Below, one piece after another: positions 25,752 through 35,023 of a stretch of 64,000 bases of DNA. Position 1 is the stretch's first letter; every line of letters starts with the position of its first letter. The translations under genes were made by a program, and so were the position numbers. The notes under the pieces were generated by a model. That model searched no databases and had not been told where the DNA came from. It was given only the letters and a program-made list of their open reading frames with translations. The DNA is from Paenibacillus silviterrae (GTDB taxonomy: Bacteria > Bacillota > Bacilli > Paenibacillales > NBRC-103111): NCBI RefSeq assembly GCF_030167925.1, contig NZ_JASKUT010000001.1, forward strand, positions 1,302,001-1,366,000, in the 5' to 3' direction.

Positions 25752-27257
25752 TTACGCAAGCACGTAAAAAGGGGATATCCAGGCGCACTGGCCGTTCATC
25801 TGCTTGATTTCCGCATAGTACACGTCGCAATCCGTTTCGGCTTCAGTGTCCGTCCAAGCATCGCTTACAGTGTACGCATACTGTGGAACCGCACGATGGG
25901 CCACGATCGCTTCAGAATTGTACGGATGCAGATGGACCGTACGATTGCCGCTCAGCAGCTCACCAACGGTTGTCTTAATTTCCTTCCCGTTCGCCGCCAA
26001 GTGCAGTTCGGTTCCCGCATCGCCTTCGATTTCAAGAATGACGCCCGCCGTATGCGGATGAAGCGTCGTCGGGTTTTTGAAAGAAGTACAGGACCATTCC
26101 ACCGCGGTATCCGACTGGCCGACGATCCGGTTGCCGAGCACATTCATCGTAGGATCGTCTCTCAGCTCCGGCGTTGGTGCAAGAACGCTGCGGCCGCGGA
26201 AGCAGGTTTCCACCGAAAGCAGCTTGCCGCCTTGCAGCTTCGCGGTTGCGTTCCATGCGAACCCTTCTTTCTTGTTGCCCCAGCCCATCTCCACCTTCAC
26301 CTTGTACTTGCCTGCCGACTTGGCGGCGCCGGAGCCTTGAGAGATGAGTGTTTCGCCGTTAATGACTTTCCATGGACGCAAGTTTTTATAAACGATGATT
26401 TTATCGATCTGATCGCAGGCGGTCACATCCAATTCGAATCGGCGCTCTTTCGCCGTCGTCTCGCTGCCCATCGGCAGTCCGTTCATCGTAAACCGGCACT
26501 GGATTTTATCGCCGGTAACCGCATACGTTCGGCGGGCCAGAATCGCTTCCCAGATCGATTCGCGCGTCTTGGCGTCGGCCAGCACCGCTAGGCGTCCGTC
26601 CCCATAGGAACCGGGATAGCCGGCATGGTGATCGGTTGAACCGACGAAGCCGAAACGCAGCTTGCGCGCGAGTGCGGCGGATACGCTGCTGCGGGAATCT
26701 CTCGGCCCCATGTCGTGATAGTACGGGAACGGGCTTTGATCGGACATGCCGCAGCCGTGCTTCGAGTACACTTCTACGATCGGACTGATGGCGGAGTCGA
26801 AGCTATCCCAATTGCCGCCTCGGTATCCCGGCGTATAGCCGACATGATGCGGTACGGCGATAACCCGGCGAGGGGTAAGCTTCTCGATGATCGCCTTCGT
26901 GGACTCCCCCTCGACTATCGGAAGGTCGTCGTCAGGCGTCACAAAATGATGATCGCCGTATTGGCTCGAATGCGCCTCGTAGCCTTGGAAAGTAACGAAT
27001 TCGCCGGGCACATTGAAGCTTTTGACCGTCTCGCGCACGTAATCCCAATGGTCTCTTAGTTTGGCGAAGCCTTCCTTGTGGAAATCAACCAAATATTCAA
27101 GTCCTTCGGTTCGGGCCGGGATATCGTACCAAGAGGCGTGACCGATGATCGCGCAGAAGTCGAGCTGGCCTTTGGCCGCAAGCAGCGCATTCTCGAGTCC
27201 CCCGAATCCGTAGCTGATACCGCAATGATTGTGCAAATCTCCCCAATATAATGGCAT
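25752..27257 (-). CDS. DUF3604 / PHP-like putative metal-dependent hydrolase
   Basis: This is a 501-residue cytoplasmic protein with no signal peptide. It starts YWGDLHNHCG, the H-x-H entry motif of PHP-type metallohydrolases. IIGHASWYD, PHHVGYTPG and GSTDHHAGYPGSYGDG supply further candidate metal ligands. This is the DUF3604 layout: a PHP-like barrel (about 1-270) and a C-terminal beta-sandwich. DUF3604 proteins recur beside polysaccharide-degrading genes, but I know of no settled activity for them. Here it lies between a heparinase-like gene and a binding-protein gene. De-esterification or phosphoester hydrolysis of the imported oligosaccharide is a guess. Confidence 0.8.
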   Translation of the reverse strand: MPLYWGDLHNHCGISYGFGGLENALLAAKGQLDFCAIIGHASWYDIPARTEGLEYLVDFHKEGFAKLRDHWDYVRETVKSFNVPGEFVTFQGYEAHSSQYGDHHFVTPDDDLPIVEGESTKAIIEKLTPRRVIAVPHHVGYTPGYRGGNWDSFDSAISPIVEVYSKHGCGMSDQSPFPYYHDMGPRDSRSSVSAALARKLRFGFVGSTDHHAGYPGSYGDGRLAVLADAKTRESIWEAILARRTYAVTGDKIQCRFTMNGLPMGSETTAKERRFELDVTACDQIDKIIVYKNLRPWKVINGETLISQGSGAAKSAGKYKVKVEMGWGNKKEGFAWNATAKLQGGKLLSVETCFRGRSVLAPTPELRDDPTMNVLGNRIVGQSDTAVEWSCTSFKNPTTLHPHTAGVILEIEGDAGTELHLAANGKEIKTTVGELLSGNRTVHLHPYNSEAIVAHRAVPQYAYTVSDAWTDTEAETDCDVYYAEIKQMNGQCAWISPFYVLA

Positions 27258-27342
27258 GTTAATCTCTCCTATTTGTATGGTCGATGATAATATGGTGCTG
27301 ATTACTCTTTAAATGGACATGGATTTCTAACGTTGTACAGTA

Positions 27343-29239
27343 CTAAGCCTGGCGAAACCGGATCGTATGCCGGCCTTCCTGTTGAAGGGCTGTCGGCTGC
27401 AGCACGATCCGGTACAAGCACGCGCCCCAGGAATTGCGAAGCTTCTTGTCTTCCAACGGGATCGTCTCCGCCACGGCCGCAAATTGCGCTGCATCGTATT
27501 CCATCAGCAGCGCAGGTTGACCGCCGCGCTGCAGGACGATCCGGCCGTCCGCCTCGATCGCGGGCTCGCAGCACGTCATAAAGTTCAGCGAAAACCGGCA
27601 ATCCGTCTCCCCGGCGAACGCGTACCGTTCCTCCAGCTCGATGGCCGCCTGCGGCGAGCGCAGCAATCGGCAGCAGCGGATCCACGATGCAATGCCCGCC
27701 TCCTGCGGATATGCGCCGGCCAGATTCAGCGTGAGCTGCGTCCTATCCTCGCTTAATTCGTAGTGCGCTTCCACTGCGCGGAATTCGCTGCCGTCCTGCT
27801 GCATGCAACCGTTAATCGTCGGCAGACTGTGGTAAGCGGATTGCATCGTCCAGATCTCATAACGCTGCGCGCTGAACGTTTTTGCGCTGTATTCCTCCAC
27901 CCCGACATCGATCAGCACCGGCAAGCCGTCCGCGTAGACGACGAAATGGCCTACATCGTTATGATTATGGCTTTCCAAGTTGTGGCCGCCCTTCATGGCG
28001 GTGTAGAGCCCTTGATCCGATGCATCGGTCTCACGCGCAGCCATCACCTGAATGCCGTCCATCCACATCTCACGGCGGAACGTTAACCGCTTCTGATCTT
28101 CATCGATGCGGCGGTAATTGAACAGCGCAGGCAGTACCCGCAGAAAGGACAGGAACTTCATATTTTTCCACCCCTCGCTGCCAAGCATGCGGTGTACGGA
28201 CGTGCCGAGCGCCATCATATTGTCGTCGCCGATTCGAGCACCGTACCGGTACACGAGATCTTCCTCGACCGTAACCCGATGAGGCCCGTCGGCAAAATTC
28301 AAAAAAGTACCGCTCATGAATATGTACTTTGTAGATGTACCTTCCGATATTTTGAATCAGCGGCTCGGAATATACGTTGAACAATCCGTTCGTCGCCGCA
28401 TACAGCAGCTCCAGGCAGTCGAACAGCGAGCCGCCCGCTTTGTTCCAATAGCCCGGGCCCTCGTCACAGCCGCCGTCGGCCGGATGCATGGATAGAAACC
28501 GGTCGAGGCTGCGGAGCGCCTTTCGGACCGCTTGCTCCCTGCGTCCGTCGTCCTCTTCCGTGAGGAGAACGGCGCTCAAGCAGTTGGAAGTGCACCAAGG
28601 CGTCCAGTTGTTCAGCCGCTTATCCCGCTCCCGGAACCCCATCCACCAGCAATCTTCCCGCTGCAAATACGGGTCGAGAATGCGGTGGCGCAGCTCATGG
28701 CGAATCCGTTCTCCGATCAGTGGATTAACTTGGTCCAATACGGGTCGCAGCAAATAATGGACCCAAGCGAACAGATTGCCGGTTTCGGCGGCGAACAGGT
28801 CGATTCCCGGCTGGCTTGCGACATCCGGCAAATCCGGGTGCCGTTCCTGGAACATCCGGTTATGTGCGGAGATGACCCAATTGGACTCCTCGCTGATCAG
28901 CCATATGCCGTTGATGAGATCTTTCACAAAACGTCCCTTATTCTCGACGCATTCGGCAAGCGCAAGACTTGTTACAGCCCGCCGGCGCAGATGATAAGGC
29001 TCGTCGTACCGTGTACGGTTTCCGTTTTGCAAGAACTCCATGTACATCGATGCGGTCAACGCCGGCCAGCTGTAATCGATATATTTCTCGCCTTCCGATA
29101 CGACGGATTGCCGAAGCTCTGCGGGAAGACCGTCCCACTCGCTTCGCTGTCCGATATCCGGGTAAGGGCGATAATCTGTTTGGGACAACAGTTCCTCCAC
29201 AAGCTGCTGCTCGGAAAACAGTTCACTAAGACTTATCAT
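27343..29239 (-). pseudogene. heparinase II/III-type lyase interrupted by a single-base frameshift
   Basis: Two overlapping frames form one gene. The N-terminal part starts at ATG 29239 with AAGGAG upstream, has a helical toroid with DGGCDEGPGYW, and stays meaningful to about KVHIHERYF. The C-terminal part resumes as LNFADGPHRV and holds ESHNHNDVGHFVVY and AYHSLPTINGCM, the beta-sandwich metal/catalytic region. The frames join if one T is removed from the T6 run (plus-strand A6 at 28301-28306). The restored protein would be about 630 residues, leaderless, and likely an intracellular oligosaccharide lyase. Whether the shift is real, phase-variable or a read error is open. It starts four bases upstream of the end of the next lyase gene. 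Confidence 0.85.
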
Positions 29240-29242
29240 CTG

Positions 29243-31498
29243 TCATTGCTCCTTTTCATTGCTTCTGCTTTCACGTAGAAGGCGCACGTCTGCGGCAACA
29301 CCTGTCAAATGGAGTGCTCCGCCCGCTTCCGTCACTTCGTGCGACTCGCGCCTTCCGCCTGTCTCCACCGTCCAGCGGCCGGCCGCAAGGTCGGCGATGA
29401 GGCAGTTGAACGGCCCGGCTTGCGCGACAGAAGCCTTCACACCGGATACGGAAACCGTCAATGTATCGCTCAGCCGCTCACCGCTCTTGCTGAATAGCAC
29501 AATCCAGTCCTTGAGCTTTACCCCGACCATGGCTTCGGTTTCAACCCGTTCGGATTTCAGCGCAGGTGCGCCGTCGATATCCTTCACCTGCATCACGTTC
29601 AGAAAATAATCACGCTCAGCCGGTTCACGCGGGCTCACTTCAATGCGCCACGCCCCCTGCTCCTTCGTACCCGGATGATCGTTGACGAAGTTCGTGCCAA
29701 ACACCCAATATTCTTTGTCCGGCCCGCCGACCTTCACGATTTCGTGATTCCCGGTCTCCGGCAGCAGCGTGTCGTTAATCAGTTGCCCGGTATAGCCGTC
29801 CTCGCTGCGCGAGATGATGGTTCGGCCGGTTTCCGGGGTGACCTGCGGCTCCTCGACGCTGTGGAGCAGCCAATATTTTTTGAAATCGGCCTTAGCCGAT
29901 ACAACACGGTCAAATATAATCAGTGCTGCCGGATGCGCGGCGTCCTTGAAATTCAGGAACAGGAACGAGCGCTGGAACTGCTTCATTTTGTCCGAATAGG
30001 CGGCCGTGATGTCCCCCTTCAAATAGGAGTAATCCGGTTGAACGGCGTCCGGGCCGTAAGCGTGCGCCAGCACCTCGCCCCGCTTGAAATCTTTGCCGAG
30101 CAAATCTTCCAGCTGGAGCGGCGGGCGCCCTTCGTTCGGCCAGCGCTGCCCGCCGTCGTTCACATTCGGCCAGACCAGACCGCCGTCCTTGACGTACGGA
30201 TATTGGCTCAGCTCGTCGGGATCGTAGACCAGCACCGTATTGTGCGCGATCGAACGCTTGAAGTAATATTTGTTATGCGGCGAATGGTACTTGCCGGACG
30301 AACCTTTGTAAATGCCGGAATCAATCGCCAAATAGCCTTTGTAATACAACTGGAACGCCCCGGCGTCCAAATGCTGGTGATTGTTGTACTGGTACTCGCC
30401 TACGCGCATTTCGGCAATGACGGTTCCCGAGCTCCGGTCCTTTCCTTCATCCCAGCCCGTTCTGGAGACCATGATCCCGGACGGAGAGCCGAAATAGCGG
30501 GTGAGCGGCAGCTCCTTGATCGACCTCGGCTGAACGTCCGCGTTATAGAACAAAAATGCATGGAACACATACATATCCGGTATCGTTTGAAACTCGCGGA
30601 GCTGCTGATCGATAAAGTACGGATTGTTATAATAGCTTCCAGCCATCAAATATACGAGCGGGAACAACCGGATATATTGATCCTCGGCATACAGCGGGTT
30701 ATCGCTGTCGCCGTCGCGAAGCAGCTTGCCGTCCGGCCTGCGGGTGTAAATCCATTGGTAGCCTACATTTTCCTGCGAGTCGTCAAAAGGATTGCCCGCC
30801 CCCATCCGGTCCATAATCCACGTGGCATACAGCTCGGCCTGGTACCGGTACGAGCCGTAATTATCCCCCTGGTGATGCCACCCCGAAGGATAAAAGAAAT
30901 TGCGCGGCGGCACCATCTCGGCATAAAAACGTCCCGCCGAAATTTCATACATCTCCGGATCCTCATCATAGATCGCAATGCCGGTGCCGAGCAGATCGCG
31001 CATCAGCATCCATTCGCTCGTATGGCCGACGATCGAGCCTTCTTTTTTCGGCGGGTATCCGCATTCCAGCAAGAGAACAAGCCGCTTGAAGTGGCCGATC
31101 ATAAAACGGCGCTCTTCGTCATCCAGCAGATCGCGGCACCAATCGTAAACGACGGCTGCCGCCAGCATCAGCCTGCCGATCGATCGGGAAATGTCCTGGT
31201 AGCTCGCATTAAAATGTTTTGTGATGCTGCGCATCGCGAGCGTTTTGGCGCGCAGGCCGGCTTCCCTGTCGTCATCCAGAACATACATAAGCGCATTCGC
31301 TTCGATGAGATACACATCGCCCGGGCTTTCGCAGGAATATGCGTCCCGAATGTCCAACTGACTGAATTGGACCAGTCGCTCCCACACCTGCTTCATTTCC
31401 GGCTTTGATCTTTTTTCCCTCAGACCAGGTACGTCCTTGCTTCTTATGAGCAGACGCGGATGCTCCTGTGGGGGAACATGCGGCGGCTTCGGATACAT
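29243..31498 (-). CDS. heparinase II-like polysaccharide lyase (PL21-type), cytoplasmic
   Basis: This 751-residue protein has no signal peptide. It has a helical N-terminal half (GWHHQGDNYG, YTRRPDGKLLRDGD) and a beta-sandwich half. His374, His376, Asp393 and His419 are spaced like His406, His408, Asp425 and His450 of Pedobacter heparinase II, where the last three bind structural zinc and His406 is catalytic. Length also fits that family. It is strongly similar to the gene at 37682. AAAGGAGG lies eight bases before the ATG. It probably depolymerises imported uronate-containing oligosaccharides, producing unsaturated ends for the GH88 enzyme. Exact glycan (heparan-like or other) cannot be fixed. 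Confidence 0.9.
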   Translation of the reverse strand: MYPKPPHVPPQEHPRLLIRSKDVPGLREKRSKPEMKQVWERLVQFSQLDIRDAYSCESPGDVYLIEANALMYVLDDDREAGLRAKTLAMRSITKHFNASYQDISRSIGRLMLAAAVVYDWCRDLLDDEERRFMIGHFKRLVLLLECGYPPKKEGSIVGHTSEWMLMRDLLGTGIAIYDEDPEMYEISAGRFYAEMVPPRNFFYPSGWHHQGDNYGSYRYQAELYATWIMDRMGAGNPFDDSQENVGYQWIYTRRPDGKLLRDGDSDNPLYAEDQYIRLFPLVYLMAGSYYNNPYFIDQQLREFQTIPDMYVFHAFLFYNADVQPRSIKELPLTRYFGSPSGIMVSRTGWDEGKDRSSGTVIAEMRVGEYQYNNHQHLDAGAFQLYYKGYLAIDSGIYKGSSGKYHSPHNKYYFKRSIAHNTVLVYDPDELSQYPYVKDGGLVWPNVNDGGQRWPNEGRPPLQLEDLLGKDFKRGEVLAHAYGPDAVQPDYSYLKGDITAAYSDKMKQFQRSFLFLNFKDAAHPAALIIFDRVVSAKADFKKYWLLHSVEEPQVTPETGRTIISRSEDGYTGQLINDTLLPETGNHEIVKVGGPDKEYWVFGTNFVNDHPGTKEQGAWRIEVSPREPAERDYFLNVMQVKDIDGAPALKSERVETEAMVGVKLKDWIVLFSKSGERLSDTLTVSVSGVKASVAQAGPFNCLIADLAAGRWTVETGGRRESHEVTEAGGALHLTGVAADVRLLRESRSNEKEQ

Positions 31499-31549
31499 GG
31501 CGCCGACCTCCTTTTCAGGTACGGTAGATTCGTCTGGCTCTGCCTTCGA

Positions 31550-32863
31550 TTATTTCGACTTCTTCATGTCGGTCATCGTTTTTTCCGCCTTATCCTGAAT
31601 TTCCCGGAGCACGGTATTGACATCCTTATTGTTTTGCGCCATATCTTTGGCTCCCTCCCGGATCAGCTGCTTAAACGGAAGATCGTAGTCGGTCGGCTTC
31701 ACAATCGGCGCCTGCTTCGTCTTGAAAACAGCCTGTATGTTCTTGCCTTGGAAGCTCTTCAGCTCCGAAGCATACGTTTTCTTCACGGCGTCATTGTTCA
31801 GCGAAGTCATTCTGCCGGTTTTATTCATCGCGATTTGCGCTTCATCGGATACGAGCGTGGAGATGACCTGGAATGCCGCTTCCTGATTTTTGCTCTTGGG
31901 CGAAAGCATCATCAGATGCAAATCGACCGGTTTGCCGACGCCAGGACGGTCCTCAAAGCTCGGATACGTGACCATATCCCAGTTGACGGGATTGCCTTGA
32001 TTCGCCATATCCTCCAGCGTGCCGACGACGCCGTCTCCCCAAACAGGGTACATCGCCAAGATCCGGTCCTTGAAGAAGCCGTTCGCCGTATACATGAATT
32101 TATTTTTCTCGCCGATAAAACCGGGAATTTCGTACATCGCCTTCAGCTTGGTAAAAGCCGTTTTATAGCCCTCCGTATTGATGAGCGGCTTTTCTTCCTT
32201 CTCATCGACATATGGTAGCGAATACTGTCTCGTCAAGTTTTCGGGATAGTCCGGATCGACGCCGATATATTGGATGCCGTCTTCTTTGCGCGTCACCTTT
32301 TTGGCCAGCTGGATCGTCTGGTCCCAAGTCATGCCGTCCGTAGGAAACGGTACCCCGAATTTGTTGAATATATCTTTGTTGTAAACCATCATGCCGTAAT
32401 TCATCGAGAACGGAACCGCATAAACCTCGCCTTTGTCCCCGAACTGCTTGATGGCCGCCATGCCTACAGGATCGAACTTGTCAAAGCTCAAGTTGTTCTT
32501 CTTCGCCAGATCGTTCAAGTCCATGCCGAGCCCGAGCTTGTTGAACATGCCGATGTACACGTTGCTCGTCAGGATCAAATCCGGCAATTGGCCGGAAGCG
32601 ATCACCTGCTCCGGCGTATTTATATCACCGTTACGCGAGACAAGCTCCATCGAAATATTCGGGTATTTCTTGTGGACCGGCTCGACAAAAAACTTCTGGA
32701 ACTCCGAATCTTGAATGCCCGAGCTGTAGCTGTAAACTATCAGCTTCACCTGCTCCTTATTGGCGGCTATCCCGGGACCTTCGCTATTCCCGTCTTTCGT
32801 ACAACCGGTCAAAGCAACCGCCAGACAGACCGAACACGATATCGTTACGATTTTTTTCAACAT
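31550..32863 (-). CDS. extracellular sugar-binding lipoprotein (SBP family 1)
   Basis: This 437-residue lipoprotein has signal MLKKIVTISCSVCLAVALTGC with lipidation at the final Cys21. Its central segment MMVYNKDIFNKFGVPFPTDG matches the paralogue at 24220. ATG 32863 was chosen because GGGAGG lies six bases upstream and the lipobox then sits at the usual distance; longer frames add unrelated residues. It lies between the lipoprotein lyase and the HepII-like gene, again without permease genes, suggesting it hands ligand to an importer encoded elsewhere. Confidence 0.92.
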   Translation of the reverse strand: MLKKIVTISCSVCLAVALTGCTKDGNSEGPGIAANKEQVKLIVYSYSSGIQDSEFQKFFVEPVHKKYPNISMELVSRNGDINTPEQVIASGQLPDLILTSNVYIGMFNKLGLGMDLNDLAKKNNLSFDKFDPVGMAAIKQFGDKGEVYAVPFSMNYGMMVYNKDIFNKFGVPFPTDGMTWDQTIQLAKKVTRKEDGIQYIGVDPDYPENLTRQYSLPYVDEKEEKPLINTEGYKTAFTKLKAMYEIPGFIGEKNKFMYTANGFFKDRILAMYPVWGDGVVGTLEDMANQGNPVNWDMVTYPSFEDRPGVGKPVDLHLMMLSPKSKNQEAAFQVISTLVSDEAQIAMNKTGRMTSLNNDAVKKTYASELKSFQGKNIQAVFKTKQAPIVKPTDYDLPFKQLIREGAKDMAQNNKDVNTVLREIQDKAEKTMTDMKKSK

Positions 32864-32966
32864 CGGAAGCCTCCCTTTGCATGCATTTCTTTTCTTATAA
32901 AGCTGTACAAGGGTTGTCATATCGTTTGAACGGCTCTCTGTCCGGCGCTGACCTCGCTCTATGCCG

Positions 32967-34997
32967 TTATTTCCATTCGGACAACGGCACGTAGCTTTGA
33001 CCTGCCGAAGGTACAGCCTCGCCGCCTGCAAGCGGAATCAGCTCCACAGCCATGCGCACGTCCGTTACGCCTTCCAGCTTAATGGCCAGCTTCCGAATTC
33101 CGCTATTTGCCGTCTGTCCCGCCGGATTCGGTGACTCCGGAAGCGGCTTCGCCTCCATCACTTGAAAGGACGCTTTCTGCGGAGCATCCTTCGGGAACGT
33201 CATCGTCACCCACAGCCGTTTTCCGTTTTGCGTCAGCAGCACGGATTTGCCTTCCTCTGCGATTTGAACCGCTGCCTTCGTGTGCATAAACCACCAGACT
33301 GTCGACGGCTTCTTCGCCTGAAGCTCATCCTGGACAATCAGCCGTTTGCGATCGGCCAGCATGACGCCCCGCTTCGCAGCTTCGGCGTTCCTGGAGTAGG
33401 CTGGCTTCATGTCGGCGATCGCATATGTCTTCGCCTGCGTCGATACATAATTTACGATCTTGTTCATGGATGCCTGATCCTGCTGAAACCGTGCGTCCGG
33501 ATTCATCACGAGCGTATTATGCCCCTCCGGCTTCATCCGGTAAAACGTGTAGCGCTCCTTGTCATACTCGAAGTAGCCCTTCAAATTGTAATCATCGCTG
33601 CCCACATCGATCGCCCATTGCTCGCCGTTCGCTTGAAACACAAAGGAGCCGATATCGGAATGCGAGTGGCTGTCGATCGCCGTGCCGGCCTTGAATCCGG
33701 CGAAAACGGCTGTGGGATCATTCCATTTGCTGCGCATTATAACGACCTCCGCACCGCGGTAATAAACGTCGGTCGGCAGCGTTACGTTCGAATCGCGGAA
33801 CTTCGGATCGTACCAGAGCAGGTCGTAGACGCCTCCGGCCTGATTCGCGTCTTCCATCATCGCGATCCGCTGCCCGGCAAGCTTCGGATCGTTGATTGCC
33901 TTGGCGAGCCAAAACAGCTCGGGAATTTTCATCTTGCCGCTCCTGTTGTCGGCAAAGTTATACGTCCCTTGTGGTCCGGTGACATAAACCGGGAAATATG
34001 CCGTTTTGTTCAGGCTCGGCGTCTGCGCATGACCGTAGGTCGTGCCGACCGCCGTCTGAAGCGCCGCCATGTAGCTGACGGTGTATTCCATCATGTAGCG
34101 CCAGTAGCCCGGCCCTTCGCTCCAGCCGCCGTCCGGTCCCCATTGTGACAAAATGATGTTTTGCACGGACCTCATCGACTTTATGATGATGTCCCCGGCA
34201 AGCGCTTTGACCGGCGCTTCGTCTCCGATCGCCAGCGCTCCGACGATGATCCCGCCGTTGCAGACCGCGCTCCAGTTATTGACCGGATTGGTTCTGACGC
34301 TCCACCACACTTTATTGTTGTGGGCGTCGAGCGCTTTTTGCAGCCCTTTTTCCACCATCGCTTTGCGCACGGTATCTTTTTGCTCTTGCGTCAAAACGTC
34401 GTACAGCCAATCGTAGCCGATTCCCATGCCGGCGGTAATTTCTGCGGTATTGAGAAACTCCTTCTTGTCGTTCCAGTCGGGGAACGCCGCCAGCGCCATC
34501 ATCTCCTGAACCGCCCGCTTCGCGTATTGCTCCTCTCCACTCAGCCGGTACATCATCGCATTTTGTTCAATAACCGGCCGGGCGTCTCTTGCGGACAGCA
34601 TTCTGCGGCCGTCGGGAGTTTCGTATGCGCCGACGGGCTTCGTCAACGTTTTGTCGGTCGTCTTCTTCAAATCGCCGTACCATTTCCGCAGCAGCGGGTC
34701 GCTTTTCACCCCGTCCTTCAGCTTCGCAAACGTATCGGCCGTAGCAAACAGCCGCGGATGCTTCTGATTCGGATTGATCTTCTGCAGATCGTCAATGATG
34801 CTGTCCGCGTTCGGAGGCGCTCCGGTATACGGCGCGAATGCCTGGGACGGCGGTAGGGTCTGCACCGCCGCCGGGTCAGACGTTCCCGACTGCGGCTTCG
34901 CGGCGGGGTCGCCGCTCCCGGTGCAGGCTGTCATCAAAGCGGTACAGAGCAGCGTAAGCCATACGAGAATCGTTTGTTTTCGTTTACGTATTCGCAT
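32967..34997 (-). CDS. surface lipoprotein heparinase II/III-type lyase
   Basis: This 676-residue lipoprotein has signal MRIRKRKQTILVWLTLLCTA and lipobox LMTAC, followed by a low-complexity Pro/Ser/Thr linker. The lyase core has HPRLFATADTF, GGWSEGPGYWRYMMEY, SHSHSDIGSFVF and EGHNTLVMNPDA. It is colinear with the core (about residues 430-1080) of the large secreted lyase at 19992 but lacks its accessory modules. ATG 34997 has GGGGGAGA upstream. Anchored to the membrane face, it would trim polymer fragments near the sugar-binding lipoprotein encoded just downstream. Confidence 0.9.
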   Translation of the reverse strand: MRIRKRKQTILVWLTLLCTALMTACTGSGDPAAKPQSGTSDPAAVQTLPPSQAFAPYTGAPPNADSIIDDLQKINPNQKHPRLFATADTFAKLKDGVKSDPLLRKWYGDLKKTTDKTLTKPVGAYETPDGRRMLSARDARPVIEQNAMMYRLSGEEQYAKRAVQEMMALAAFPDWNDKKEFLNTAEITAGMGIGYDWLYDVLTQEQKDTVRKAMVEKGLQKALDAHNNKVWWSVRTNPVNNWSAVCNGGIIVGALAIGDEAPVKALAGDIIIKSMRSVQNIILSQWGPDGGWSEGPGYWRYMMEYTVSYMAALQTAVGTTYGHAQTPSLNKTAYFPVYVTGPQGTYNFADNRSGKMKIPELFWLAKAINDPKLAGQRIAMMEDANQAGGVYDLLWYDPKFRDSNVTLPTDVYYRGAEVVIMRSKWNDPTAVFAGFKAGTAIDSHSHSDIGSFVFQANGEQWAIDVGSDDYNLKGYFEYDKERYTFYRMKPEGHNTLVMNPDARFQQDQASMNKIVNYVSTQAKTYAIADMKPAYSRNAEAAKRGVMLADRKRLIVQDELQAKKPSTVWWFMHTKAAVQIAEEGKSVLLTQNGKRLWVTMTFPKDAPQKASFQVMEAKPLPESPNPAGQTANSGIRKLAIKLEGVTDVRMAVELIPLAGGEAVPSAGQSYVPLSEWK

Positions 34998-35023
34998 GTT
35001 TTCTCCCCCGGCGCCTCGTTCTT

